Below are positions 52,376 to 61,502 of a stretch of 64,000 nucleotides of DNA, one piece after another; the stretch's first letter is position 1; every line of letters begins with the position of its first letter. The stretch is from Rhizobium terrae. Its GTDB lineage: Bacteria > Pseudomonadota > Alphaproteobacteria > Rhizobiales > Rhizobiaceae. A program made the position numbers and the translations under genes. The DNA lies in the NCBI RefSeq assembly GCF_003425685.1, contig NZ_QJKM01000012.1, positions 124,001 through 188,000 on the forward strand, read 5' to 3'. The notes under the pieces are model-generated. The model did no database searches, was not told the DNA's origin, and worked only from the letters and a program-made list of their open reading frames with translations.

Positions 52376-53788
52376 ATGTTGCTGCTTGTCGGTTCGTTTC
52401 TTGTCCTGATGCTCGTCGGCGTGCCGGTCGCCGTCTCCATGGCGGTCGCCTCGGTACTTTACCTTGTCCTCTACGGCGTCGCGCCCGATATCATCGCCGC
52501 CCAGCGGATGATCGCCGGCGTCGAGAGTTTTCCATTGCTGGCGGTTCCCTTCTTCATTCTGGCCGGCAACCTGATGAATTCCGCCGGCGTCACCGGCCGC
52601 ATCTATTCCTTCGCCGTCGCCTTGGTCGGCTGGATGAAAGGCGGCCTTGCGCAGGTCAACATCATAGGCTCGGTGATCTTTTCCGGAATGTCCGGCACGG
52701 CGCTCGCCGATGCTGCCGGCATCGGCACGATCGAGATCAAGGCGATGAAGGACCATGGCTATCCGGTGGAGGCTGCCGTCGGCGTCACCGCTGCCTCCGC
52801 CACGCTTGGACCGATTTTCCCGCCGTCGCTCCCCTTCGTCATCTACGGCATGATGGCGAACGTCTCGATCGGCGCGCTGTTCATGGCAGGCATCCTGCCG
52901 GGAGTGGTCATGACGCTCCTCATGATGGTGACCGTCGCCATCTTCGCCTATGTCAAGGGCTGGGGCTCCGACACGCCGTTCAAGATGAAGCAACTGATGT
53001 CCGCCTCGCTTGAGATTGTCGTCGTCTTCGCGGTGCCGCTGCTGATCTGGTTGCTGATGGAAGCCGGCCTTTCCATGAACCTCGCCGCCGGCATCGCGCT
53101 CGTCGTGCTGCTCGCGCTCGACTGGTACTTCAACTTCTCGGCCGTGATGGCGCTGATGACGCCGGTCATCCTGATCGGCGGAATGACCATGGGCTGGTTC
53201 ACGCCCACCGAAGCGGCGGTCGCCGCCGTGCTCTGGTCGCTCTTCCTCGGCCTCGTACGTTATCGCACAATGACCATGTCGACGCTGGCGCGCGCAACCT
53301 TTGATACGATCGAGACGACCGCTTCGGTTCTCTTCATTGTCACCGCTGCCTCGATCTTCGCCTGGCTGCTGACGGTGAGCCAGGCGGCACAGCTTCTGTC
53401 GGATGCTATCCTGTCGATCACCGACAACAAATGGGTGTTCCTGATCCTCGTGAACCTGCTGATGCTCTTTGTCGGCTGCTTCCTGGACACGATCGCCGCC
53501 ATCACCATCCTCGTGCCGATCCTGCTGCCGATCGTCGCCAAGTTCGGCATCGATCCGGTGCATTTCGGGCTGATCATGACGCTGAACCTGATGATCGGGC
53601 TCTTGCATCCGCCGCTCGGCATGGTGCTCTTCGTGCTCTCGCGCGTCGCCAGGCTCTCGGTCGAACGCACTACGATGGCGATCCTGCCCTGGCTGGTGCC
53701 GCTGTTCATCGCGCTGATCCTGATCACCTTCATTCCGGCGGTCACGCTATGGCTGCCGACGGAACTCGGCCTCATCCGGCCGAAGTGA
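52376..53788 (+). CDS. dctM: TRAP importer large membrane subunit (DctM type)
   Basis: A 470-residue multi-helix transporter with about 12 helices, a little longer than the usual 425-430. It has VPFFILAGNLMNSAGVTGRIYSFA, SGTALADAAGIGTIEIKAM and FPPSLPFVIYGMMANVS in the first half, and FLDTIAAITILVPILLPI with LNLMIGLLHPPLGMVLFV in the second. It couples sodium entry to solute uptake. Confidence 0.88.
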   Translation: MLLLVGSFLVLMLVGVPVAVSMAVASVLYLVLYGVAPDIIAAQRMIAGVESFPLLAVPFFILAGNLMNSAGVTGRIYSFAVALVGWMKGGLAQVNIIGSVIFSGMSGTALADAAGIGTIEIKAMKDHGYPVEAAVGVTAASATLGPIFPPSLPFVIYGMMANVSIGALFMAGILPGVVMTLLMMVTVAIFAYVKGWGSDTPFKMKQLMSASLEIVVVFAVPLLIWLLMEAGLSMNLAAGIALVVLLALDWYFNFSAVMALMTPVILIGGMTMGWFTPTEAAVAAVLWSLFLGLVRYRTMTMSTLARATFDTIETTASVLFIVTAASIFAWLLTVSQAAQLLSDAILSITDNKWVFLILVNLLMLFVGCFLDTIAAITILVPILLPIVAKFGIDPVHFGLIMTLNLMIGLLHPPLGMVLFVLSRVARLSVERTTMAILPWLVPLFIALILITFIPAVTLWLPTELGLIRPK

Positions 53789-53798
53789 GGATTGATCG

Positions 53799-54842
53799 GT
53801 GCAAACGCGCTTGGCGAGGCTTTACGGCCAAAAGGATCTGAAGGTCGAAGAGGGGACGGTCGCGGCCCCTCGCGAAGGCGAAGTCCTGCTGAAGATGGCC
53901 GCCGCCGGCATCTGCGGCTCGGACCTCCATTATTATCAGGATGGCGGCTTCGGCCCTATCCGGGTGCGCGAGCCGATCATACCCGGCCATGAGGCGGCGG
54001 GGCATGTCGAGATGCTCGGCCCCGGAGTATCAGGACTGGCCATCGGCCAGCTGGTAGCCGTCAATCCGAGCCGGCCCTGCGGCAAATGCCGCTTCTGCCG
54101 GGAAGGGCTGGCCATCCACTGCCTCGACATGCAGTTCATGGGCAGCGCGATGCGGCTTCCGCATGCGCAAGGCATGTTCCGCGATTACCTCGTCGTGCCT
54201 GCCACCCAGTGCCTGCCGGCCGGCGATACCGTTGGGGCGGGCGAAGCAGCTTGCTCGGAACCGCTCGCCGTCTGCCTGCACGCTATCGCAAGGGCAGGTG
54301 ATCTGGGCGGCAAACGGATGTTGGTCACCGGAGCAGGCCCGATCGGTGTGCTGGTCGTCGCCGCTGCTCGTCATGCCGGCGCCGCGGAGATCGTCGTCAC
54401 CGATCTCACCGATGCCGCACTGGAACGTGCCACGGCCATGGGCGCCAGCCGCACGATCAACATGGCGAAGGATGCCGGGGCCTTCGCCGTATTCGAAGCT
54501 GAGAAGGGCCAGTTCGATATCGCCTTCGAATGCTCCGCGGCGGCGCCCGCAATCCGCAACGCCATCGCGGCGGTGAGGCCGCGCGGCATGATCGTGCAGG
54601 TGGGCGTCAGCGGTGACATAACCGTGCCGCTCAACGCCCTGGTCGGCAAGGAACTCCATTGGATCGGCTCGCAACGGTTCGACCGGGAGTTCGCAGAAGC
54701 CGTCAGACTGATCTCGTCGCGGGCCATCGACGTGCGGCCGATCATCTCTCACACATTCCCGATCACCGAAGCGGCTGAAGCTTTCGAACGCGCCGGCGAT
54801 CGCGCCATCGCCTGCAAGGTTCAGCTGACGTTCCTGACCTGA
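53799..54842 (+). CDS. Zinc-dependent L-idonate 5-dehydrogenase-like alcohol dehydrogenase
   Basis: A 347-residue medium-chain dehydrogenase from the GTG at 53799. The catalytic zinc ligands fit GICGSDLHYY and PGHEAAGHVE; the structural zinc Cys set is RPCGKCRFCREGLAIHC; the NAD fold reads VTGAGPIGVLVVAAARHAGA. Closest in character to L-idonate 5-dehydrogenase. It lies between the TRAP importer and uxuA, so it likely oxidises or reduces a hexonate on the way to mannonate; the exact step is an inference. Confidence 0.8.
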   Translation: MQTRLARLYGQKDLKVEEGTVAAPREGEVLLKMAAAGICGSDLHYYQDGGFGPIRVREPIIPGHEAAGHVEMLGPGVSGLAIGQLVAVNPSRPCGKCRFCREGLAIHCLDMQFMGSAMRLPHAQGMFRDYLVVPATQCLPAGDTVGAGEAACSEPLAVCLHAIARAGDLGGKRMLVTGAGPIGVLVVAAARHAGAAEIVVTDLTDAALERATAMGASRTINMAKDAGAFAVFEAEKGQFDIAFECSAAAPAIRNAIAAVRPRGMIVQVGVSGDITVPLNALVGKELHWIGSQRFDREFAEAVRLISSRAIDVRPIISHTFPITEAAEAFERAGDRAIACKVQLTFLT

Positions 54843-54864
54843 GATTTCCCGGAAGGACATATCG

Positions 54865-56070
54865 ATGAGACATACATGGCGCTGGTTTGGCCCAATCGAC
54901 AAGGTGAGCGTGCAAGATGCCGCCCAGGCGGGCGCCCATGGCATCGTCAGCGCACTGCATCACATCCCGACCGGCGAAGTCTGGCCGGTCGCGGAAATCG
55001 CCAAGCGGCATCAGGAGATCAAGGTGGGCGGGCTCGTCTGGGACGTAGTCGAGAGCGTACCGGTTTCCGAAAGCATCAAGACCCAGACCGGCGATTGGCG
55101 CGCCCATACCGCCAACTGGCAGGAGACACTCCGCCGGCTTTCGGGCTCGGGCATCCGCACCGTCTGCTATAATTTCATGCCGGTTCTGGACTGGACGCGG
55201 ACCGACCTCCGCTGGACGGCCCGTCATGGCGCAAAGGCGATGCGCTTCGACCTGACTGATTTCGTCGCTTTCGACCTGCATCTCCTGAAGCGGCCAGGCG
55301 CGACTGAGGATTATGACGAGCAGATCCGCGACAAGGCTGCCAAACGCTTTGCCGATATGAACGAGGAACGGCGGACGGCGCTGTCGAAGAATATCGGCGC
55401 GGGGCTGCCCGGCTCGGCCGATGGTTACACGCTGCCGCAATTGCTCGAACTGCTGAAGACTTATTCCGGCATCAGTCGCGAGCGGCTGCAGCAGAACCTC
55501 GTCGATTTTCTTTCGGAGGTGACGCCGGTGGCGGAGAAGGTCGGCATCAACATCTGTGCCCATCCCGACGATCCGCCATGGCCACTGCTCGGCCTGCCGC
55601 GCATCCTCTCTACCGAAGAGGATTATTTGCACATGCTGAACCAGGTCGACAGCCCAGCAAACGGTGTCACCTTCTGCACCGGTTCGCTCGGCGCCCGCGC
55701 CGCAAACGATCTGCCGGCCATGGCCCGCCGCCTTGCACCCCGCATCCACTTCATCCATCTGCGCAACGTCCGTCGCGAGGAGGAAGGCACACCCTGTTCC
55801 TTTTTCGAGGACGAACACTTGGAAGGCGACACCGACATGGTGGCGGTTATTGCGGAACTACTGGCCGAGGAGCGCCGCCGCCAAGCGGAAGGCCGTGCCG
55901 ACCACCAGATTCCCATGCGGCCGGACCATGGACAGGAAATCCTCGATGATCTGAAACGTAGCGCCCAGCCCGGTTATCCGGCTATCGGCCGCCTCAAGGG
56001 GCTTGCCGAGCTGCGCGGCATCGAGCGCGCGCTGTCTCATAAGACATTCGGCATCGGCGCCGGCCAGTAG
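54865..56070 (+). CDS. uxuA: Mannonate dehydratase (UxuA)
   Basis: A 401-residue enzyme (E. coli UxuA has 394). It carries RHTWRWFGPIDKVSV at the start, SGIRTVCYNFMPVLDWTRTDL, NICAHPDDPPWPLLGLPRI, GVTFCTGSLGAR and PMRPDHGQEILDD, all typical of the family, with the metal-site Cys and His among them. It turns D-mannonate into 2-keto-3-deoxygluconate. It is the last gene of the GntR-TRAP transcript. Confidence 0.9.
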   Translation: MRHTWRWFGPIDKVSVQDAAQAGAHGIVSALHHIPTGEVWPVAEIAKRHQEIKVGGLVWDVVESVPVSESIKTQTGDWRAHTANWQETLRRLSGSGIRTVCYNFMPVLDWTRTDLRWTARHGAKAMRFDLTDFVAFDLHLLKRPGATEDYDEQIRDKAAKRFADMNEERRTALSKNIGAGLPGSADGYTLPQLLELLKTYSGISRERLQQNLVDFLSEVTPVAEKVGINICAHPDDPPWPLLGLPRILSTEEDYLHMLNQVDSPANGVTFCTGSLGARAANDLPAMARRLAPRIHFIHLRNVRREEEGTPCSFFEDEHLEGDTDMVAVIAELLAEERRRQAEGRADHQIPMRPDHGQEILDDLKRSAQPGYPAIGRLKGLAELRGIERALSHKTFGIGAGQ

Positions 56071-56164
56071 GCCGGAAGAGGAAAAGCGACTTGCCTACCT
56101 GAAGCAGGAAATGACCCACCGGTAGCTCGCCTTGCGAGCCGACCAACCCTATGAAGAGGCCCGA

Positions 56165-57268
56165 TCAGACTTTGAACAGGCTCTTGAATTGAGACGGCTG
56201 GCAGCGGAGATATTGCGGTGCCGGGCTCACCTGGGCGCCGAGTTCCGCAGCGGCATGCCACGGCCAGCGCGGATCATAGAGTATGGTGCGAGCGATAGCG
56301 ACAATGTCCGCGTCACCCGTAGAGACGATCGCTTCGGCCTGCGTCGGCTCGGTGATCAAGCCGACGGCTACGACCGGCATCTTCATTGCGGCCTTGACGG
56401 CACGCGCGAGCGGTACTTGGTAGCTCGGGCCGAGCGGGACCTTCTGTCCCATGTGCAGTCCGCCGCTCGACACGTGGATCGCATCGCAGCCCCTCTCATC
56501 CAGCATCTGCGCGAACGCGACTGTCTGGTCGACGTCCCATCCGCCTTCAACCCAATCGGTTCCCGATACGCGCACCGTTACCGGCTTTTCGGACGGAAAA
56601 GCCTGACGCACCGCGTCGAACACTTCCAGCGGGAAGCGTAGGCGGTTTTCCAGGGAGCCGCCGTATTCGTCGGTGCGCCGGTTGGAAAGCGGCGACAGAA
56701 ACTGGTGCAGCAGATAACCATGCGCCGCATGGATCTGGATCGCATCGAGCCCGATGCGGGCCGACCGCACGGCGGAAGCGGCGAAAGCATCGCGGATCCG
56801 CTTCAAACCGTCCTTGTCGAGCGCGGTCGGCGCGACGTATTTCGGGTTGAACGGGATCGCCGAAGCGGAAACGGTCTGCCAGCCGTTCCGGTGATCCGGC
56901 GCGATCTGGCCGCCGCCGAGCCAGGGCTTGTCGGTCGAGGCCTTGCGGCCTGCATGGGCGAGCTGCACGGAGATCGGCATATCCGACCATTTGCGGATGC
57001 TTTCAAGCACGCGTGCCATCGCCTTCTCGCTGGCCTCGTCATAAAGCCCGACATCGGCATAGGTGATACGGCCGTCCGGCGTGACACCGGTCGCCTCGAT
57101 CGTCAGCAGAGCGGCACCGGAAAGGGCAAGCTGGCCGAGATGGATGAGGTGCCAGTCGGTCATGCAGCCGTCCTCGGCCGAGTACTGGCACATGGGCGCG
57201 ATGACGATACGGTTCTGGAGATCGAGATTGCGAACACTGATGGGCGTGAAGAGGGCGGGCTGGGCCAT
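56165..57268 (-). CDS. NADH:flavin oxidoreductase of the old yellow enzyme family (YqjM type)
   Basis: A 367-residue TIM-barrel flavoprotein starting MAQPALFTPISVRN at 57268. FMN contacts are in RIVIAPMCQYSAEDG (with the YqjM-type Cys) and PISVQLAHAGRKAS; catalytic HAAHGYLLHQFLSP; then SNRRTDEYGGSLENR; and late ADIVAIARTILYDPRWPWHAA. It reduces activated alkenes with NADPH. It faces the end of uxuA, with no obvious link to the neighbouring operons. Confidence 0.88.
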   Translation of the reverse strand: MAQPALFTPISVRNLDLQNRIVIAPMCQYSAEDGCMTDWHLIHLGQLALSGAALLTIEATGVTPDGRITYADVGLYDEASEKAMARVLESIRKWSDMPISVQLAHAGRKASTDKPWLGGGQIAPDHRNGWQTVSASAIPFNPKYVAPTALDKDGLKRIRDAFAASAVRSARIGLDAIQIHAAHGYLLHQFLSPLSNRRTDEYGGSLENRLRFPLEVFDAVRQAFPSEKPVTVRVSGTDWVEGGWDVDQTVAFAQMLDERGCDAIHVSSGGLHMGQKVPLGPSYQVPLARAVKAAMKMPVVAVGLITEPTQAEAIVSTGDADIVAIARTILYDPRWPWHAAAELGAQVSPAPQYLRCQPSQFKSLFKV

Positions 57269-57388
57269 GGCGGATTCCTTGTGAAGCGACCTGTGGCGCG
57301 CCAGATGGGAGGATGGGTACGCTGGGATCGGTTTTCCGCTTTGTGGCAAATCACGTCCCGCGCTTCAAGTCACGCTGAGGAGAGCTCC

Positions 57389-59266
57389 CTACCAAACGAC
57401 CGGATGCGTCTGGCCGGTCAGCACGTTGACGAAACCTTGCGGCGCGCGCTCGGACGGCGCGACGAGCACCCAGCGCCAAGGCGAACAGGTCAATGTCGCA
57501 AAAGACAGCCGCTCCGGAAAGCCGGGCCACCAGCGCGGCGAAAAGGTCGGCTCGTACATCCAGTCGATCGTCTCGCCTGCCCTGTAGAGCGCCTGCATTT
57601 CAGCATCCAACTCTTCCGCCGGCCGCGCCGTCATCAGGCCGCCCACCTCGTAGTGGACGCGGGCGAGCACCTTGCCGCCCGACACCAAAACCCAACCGCC
57701 CTGCTGCGCCCTCAGTTCGTTGGCGACTATAGCCATCGCCTCGTCCGAGGAGCCGACGACCCAGATGTTGTGCTTATCATGGCCGAGCGTCGAGCCCAGC
57801 GCGGTATCCGGCGTACGTGGCCCGGTGCCGAGCCAGAACATTTTCGAAACTTTCGCCGCGCCCGAGAAGCGATCGACGATCGAGAACTTCGTGACGTTGC
57901 GGTCGTGGTCACGCTGCACGGCCCCATCCTTGACCGGCAGTTCCATGGTGACGAAATCGTCCGACCAATGGAAGGGACGGAGCAGAGCAGCATTGACGGT
58001 AGCGCGGCCGGCCGGCGCCTCGATACGGAAATCGGCGGCGGTGACCTCTCGGTCGATCGTCACCGTCTGCGTCGCCCAATCCGGCCAATCGATCCTCGGC
58101 AAATGACCGGTGAAGCGCTTGCCTTTCGAAACCGGTCGGCCGTCGGCCCAGACTTTGGATATCGACAGCTTCTCGACATCGTCCAGCAGCACAATATCGG
58201 CAAAGCGGCCTGGCGCGATCGAACCCACCCACGGCGTCAGCCGCATATGCCGCGCCGGGTTGAGCGTGACGCACTGAATGGCGATTTCCGGCGCAAGGCC
58301 GTTTTCGATGGCAAGGCGGACATTATAGTCCGTTGCACCCATCTTCAGCGTGTCGGAGGCGCTGCGGTCGTCGGTGACAAGGGCGATCTGCGACCAGTCG
58401 GCCAAATTCTTCTCGACCAGACCACGGATGACTTCCGGCAGCGAATGCGGCCGCAGTTCGATGAACAGGCCGTGCTGCAGCTTTTGCCAGATCTCCTCCA
58501 AGAACCAGCCTTCGTGATCGGACGCCAGGCCGGCGGCGGCAAAGGCGTTGATCGACGGCAGGTCGCGCAGGCCGGCGCCATGGCCTTCCACCACGCCACG
58601 CTGTTCAAAGGTCGCGCCGATCATACCCCAGAGGCGGTCGTAGGAGGGATTGGAAGGATCGGTAATCGAGGGCCAGTCCATGACCTCGTCGAGGCCGGCG
58701 ACCATCAGGCTTTCGGACAGGAACCGTTTCTGCTCGTCATAGTCGAAATGGCCGCCGCCCCATTCATAGGCCGTCGGCGGGACGGCCGAGCCCGGCAGCG
58801 GAAAGATCTTCATCGGCGAGCCGGCATGGCGGGCTGTCAGCCAGAACTCGAGATTCTTCGCGCCATTGACGTTGGAGAATTCGTGGCTCGCCTCGCAAAC
58901 CCAGGTGACGCCGCACGGCATGACCAGCGCCGCCTCGAATTCCGGCGTCAGATGCGAGCTTTCGATATGTTTGTGCGCTTCGCCGAAACCCGGGACGGCG
59001 GCAAGGGCCGGCTCGTGAACACGCTCGACCACTTCGCCCTGATAACCGCCGGCCGGGCCGACATAGGCGATGCGGCGGCCCTTAATGACGATTTCCTGGT
59101 CTTCGAGCCAGGTGCGGCTGTGGACATCCAGCAGCCTGCCGACCCTGAGCAGCCGATCGGCCGGGCGTTTTCCCAGCGCCGTCAGAACGAGATCCTGGCG
59201 GATGCGCACTTCGTTGCCGGCATTGATCAGAAGGTCGTCTGGCAGGATGTCGGGCAAGATTGCCAT
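57389..59266 (-). CDS. Adenine deaminase-family amidohydrolase
   Basis: A 625-residue enzyme starting MAILPDILPDDLLIN. It has the amidohydrolase layout: a small beta-domain with VGRLLDVHSRTWLEDQEIVI, the metal HxH in GEAHKHIESSHLTPEF, LVTDDRSASD and, in the last third, GHDKHNIWVVGSSDEAM, a hallmark of adenine deaminases. The canonical GHIHIESS reads AHKHIESS here, keeping both His. The product would be hypoxanthine plus ammonia if the substrate is adenine. It is divergent from a polyamine-type importer over a 199-base gap (59267-59465) in which I see no clear operator. Confidence 0.78.
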   Translation of the reverse strand: MAILPDILPDDLLINAGNEVRIRQDLVLTALGKRPADRLLRVGRLLDVHSRTWLEDQEIVIKGRRIAYVGPAGGYQGEVVERVHEPALAAVPGFGEAHKHIESSHLTPEFEAALVMPCGVTWVCEASHEFSNVNGAKNLEFWLTARHAGSPMKIFPLPGSAVPPTAYEWGGGHFDYDEQKRFLSESLMVAGLDEVMDWPSITDPSNPSYDRLWGMIGATFEQRGVVEGHGAGLRDLPSINAFAAAGLASDHEGWFLEEIWQKLQHGLFIELRPHSLPEVIRGLVEKNLADWSQIALVTDDRSASDTLKMGATDYNVRLAIENGLAPEIAIQCVTLNPARHMRLTPWVGSIAPGRFADIVLLDDVEKLSISKVWADGRPVSKGKRFTGHLPRIDWPDWATQTVTIDREVTAADFRIEAPAGRATVNAALLRPFHWSDDFVTMELPVKDGAVQRDHDRNVTKFSIVDRFSGAAKVSKMFWLGTGPRTPDTALGSTLGHDKHNIWVVGSSDEAMAIVANELRAQQGGWVLVSGGKVLARVHYEVGGLMTARPAEELDAEMQALYRAGETIDWMYEPTFSPRWWPGFPERLSFATLTCSPWRWVLVAPSERAPQGFVNVLTGQTHPVVW

Positions 59267-59465
59267 GGTATGCTTTCGGATGTCTCGGATGGCCGGAACC
59301 TAGAGGCCGGCGCACCGTCTGTAAAGCAACCGCATCTCCTGTTCAAAATCGCGAATGCCCAATTATTGAGCTTGCGGGCGAATGGTTCAAAAAATAGTAT
59401 CCCCTTAATTCCGGGGGGACGCCCGGAGCAGGATCAACGCCGCTCTTTCACAAAGGACAAGGCTC

Positions 59466-60506
59466 ATGAAGGCCGCTCGCTTCATCCAAATGGCAACTGT
59501 CATCTCTCTCGCAACCCTCGGCGGCGCGGCGACGGCCAGCGCCCAGTCGAAGACCTTCACCATATCCTGGTGGGGGTACAACGGCGAGAAGATGAACGCC
59601 AACATCATCGAGCCGTTCAAGAAAATCTGCGATTGCAACATCGTCTTCGAGACCGGCAACAATGCCGACCGCCTCAACAAGCTGAAGCTGCGGGACGGCA
59701 AGGGCGTCGATGTCATTTACCTCTCCGACAGCTTCTCGCAGCAGGGCATCGAACAGGGAATGTTCAAGGAGATCGACCAGTCGAAGATCCCGAATCTCAA
59801 GGAAATTTACGAGCTTGGCCGCGCGCCGCAGGGCAAGTACGGCCCGGCGTACACGATCGGCCGTGTCGGCCTCGTTTATGACAGCGCCAAGGTCAACCCG
59901 CCGATCACTTCGTGGAACGACCTGTGGCGCCCGGACCTGAAGAGCGCCGTCTCGCTGCCGGGTATCACCACCACGGCGGGCCCGATGGCGGTCATCCAGG
60001 CCGGCAAGCATGCCGGCGTCGATCCCTATGCGGATACGGAAAAGACCTTCAAGGCCGTCGAGGCGCTGAAGTCGAACGTCGTCAAGAACTACAATACCGG
60101 TTCCGAACTGGTGAACCTGATATCGACCGGCGAAGTGCGCGTCGCTATGGCACAGGATTTCACGCTCGCTTCGATGCAGGCGGCCGTCAAGACCATGACC
60201 TGGGCCAAGCTCAAGGAAGGCGATATCGCTACGGTCAACACCATCAACATTTCCAAGGGCTCCGAAAACGTCGACCTCGCCTACAAGTTCATCGATTTCA
60301 TCCTGTCGAAGGACGTGCAGCAGAAGGAAGCCGAGCAGGGCGTCGATGCGCCGATCAATACCAAGGTGCAGCTCACGCCTGACCAGGCGAAGATCTGGAC
60401 CTATGGCGCCGAACAGGTTGGAAGCCTGAGCCTCATCAGCTACTCGAAGATGAATGCTGCAAAGACCGAATGGATTGATCAGTGGAATGAGGTATTTGGG
60501 AAGTAA
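59466..60506 (+). CDS. Polyamine-type ABC importer, substrate-binding protein (PotD/PotF family)
   Basis: A 346-residue protein with a Sec signal peptide (ARFIQMATVISLATLGGAATASA). The mature part opens with KTFTISWWGYNGEKMNANII. The spermidine/putrescine family pattern is seen in GKGVDVIYLSDSFSQQGIEQG, PITSWNDLWRPDLK and the end SYSKMNAAKTEWIDQWNEVF. Not all relatives bind polyamines; opines and amino-sugar derivatives are known, so the ligand is open. The divergent amidohydrolase suggests a nitrogen compound. Confidence 0.85.
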   Translation: MKAARFIQMATVISLATLGGAATASAQSKTFTISWWGYNGEKMNANIIEPFKKICDCNIVFETGNNADRLNKLKLRDGKGVDVIYLSDSFSQQGIEQGMFKEIDQSKIPNLKEIYELGRAPQGKYGPAYTIGRVGLVYDSAKVNPPITSWNDLWRPDLKSAVSLPGITTTAGPMAVIQAGKHAGVDPYADTEKTFKAVEALKSNVVKNYNTGSELVNLISTGEVRVAMAQDFTLASMQAAVKTMTWAKLKEGDIATVNTINISKGSENVDLAYKFIDFILSKDVQQKEAEQGVDAPINTKVQLTPDQAKIWTYGAEQVGSLSLISYSKMNAAKTEWIDQWNEVFGK

Positions 60507-60540
60507 GCATATTTAAAGGGACCGTGACGGTGCTACAAAC

Positions 60541-60638
60541 TTAACCCTCCCCCTTGTGGGGAGGGCGGCTGGCAGACGGGAGGGTTTTCACTCGGAGTGA
60601 AGTCCCCCAACCCCTCCCTACAGGGGGGAGGGGCTTAA
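60541..60638. repeat. RIME-like double-hairpin intergenic repeat
   Basis: CCCTCCCC (60545-60552) pairs with GGGGAGGG (60558-60565); CCCCTCCC (60611-60618) pairs with GGGAGGGG (60626-60633). The ends TTAACCC... and ...GGGCTTAA are themselves inverted. It has the same two-hairpin plan as the repeat at 40324-40439 but a different sequence, and it also lies between a binding-protein gene and its permease gene. Confidence 0.65.
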
Positions 60639-60676
60639 CTTGCCGCACCGCGAATGCCTTCGAAAGAAAAAATCCA

Positions 60677-61501
60677 ATGACCAAACTCGCCAAATGGGGC
60701 CTGCCGCTACCTGCGACGATCGCCGTCGTCGTGTTGCTGATCATCCCCGTGGCCCTCACCATCGCCACGACGTTCGGCGAGGCGAAGGGGGCGTTTTCCA
60801 CGTATGCGGCCTTCTTCAACAGCGGTTTCCGGCGTGCGGTGCTCTTTCGCACACTAGAGGTCGCATTGATCACGACGGCGCTCTCGCTCGTCATCGGTTT
60901 CGTCACCGCCTATGTGATCGCCCAGATGCCGGGGCGGCTGAAGAGCATCATGATCATCGCGGCAGTCTTTCCGCTGCTCACCGGTGTCGTCGTCCGCTCC
61001 TTCGCCTGGCTAATCATTCTCGGCAAGAACGGTATTGTCAACGATACGCTGATGTCGATCGGCCTGATCACAGAGCCGCTCTCCATGCTCTATACAGAAG
61101 GTTCAGTCATCGTCGCCATGGTCTATCTCTTCGTGCCGCTGATGATCCTGACGCTGACCGGGGTGCTTGAAGGCATCCCGCGCGATCTGACCGAGGCCTC
61201 CGCCTCGCTTGGCGCAAAACCGATCCCGACCTTCCTGCAGGTGATTCTGCCGCTCGCCACGCCCGGCCTCATTGTCGGCGCGGTTCTGGTCTTCACCGGC
61301 AGTTTCACCTCCTACGCTACGCCGCAACTGCTTGGCGGCGAAAAGCAGATGATGATGGGCACATTCCTCTATCAGCGCGCCATGGTGACCTTCGACTGGG
61401 TCGGCGCCTCCACCGTTGCGGCGATCATGGTGGTCATCACCATCGCCATCGTCTCCATCATGAGCCGGATCGCCCGTCGGCTGAATCCGATGGCGGTGTG
61501 A
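60677..61501 (+). CDS. Polyamine-type ABC importer permease (PotB/PotH type)
   Basis: A 274-residue permease from the ATG at 60677; an earlier in-frame start would run through the repeat. The ribosome site is weak (GAAAGAAAAAATCCA). Six helices; the coupling motif is EASASLGAKPIPTFLQVILPLATP, and FTGSFTSYATPQLLGG is the PotB-type late block. Confidence 0.87.
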   Translation: MTKLAKWGLPLPATIAVVVLLIIPVALTIATTFGEAKGAFSTYAAFFNSGFRRAVLFRTLEVALITTALSLVIGFVTAYVIAQMPGRLKSIMIIAAVFPLLTGVVVRSFAWLIILGKNGIVNDTLMSIGLITEPLSMLYTEGSVIVAMVYLFVPLMILTLTGVLEGIPRDLTEASASLGAKPIPTFLQVILPLATPGLIVGAVLVFTGSFTSYATPQLLGGEKQMMMGTFLYQRAMVTFDWVGASTVAAIMVVITIAIVSIMSRIARRLNPMAV

Positions 61502-61502
61502 C

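Noticed and set aside
56705..59881. A 1058-codon open plus-strand frame
   Set aside because: It lies opposite the old-yellow-enzyme and adenine-deaminase-like genes and runs into the binding-protein gene in another frame. Its translation is rich in Arg, Gly and His with no domain, as expected for an antisense frame of GC-rich coding DNA.
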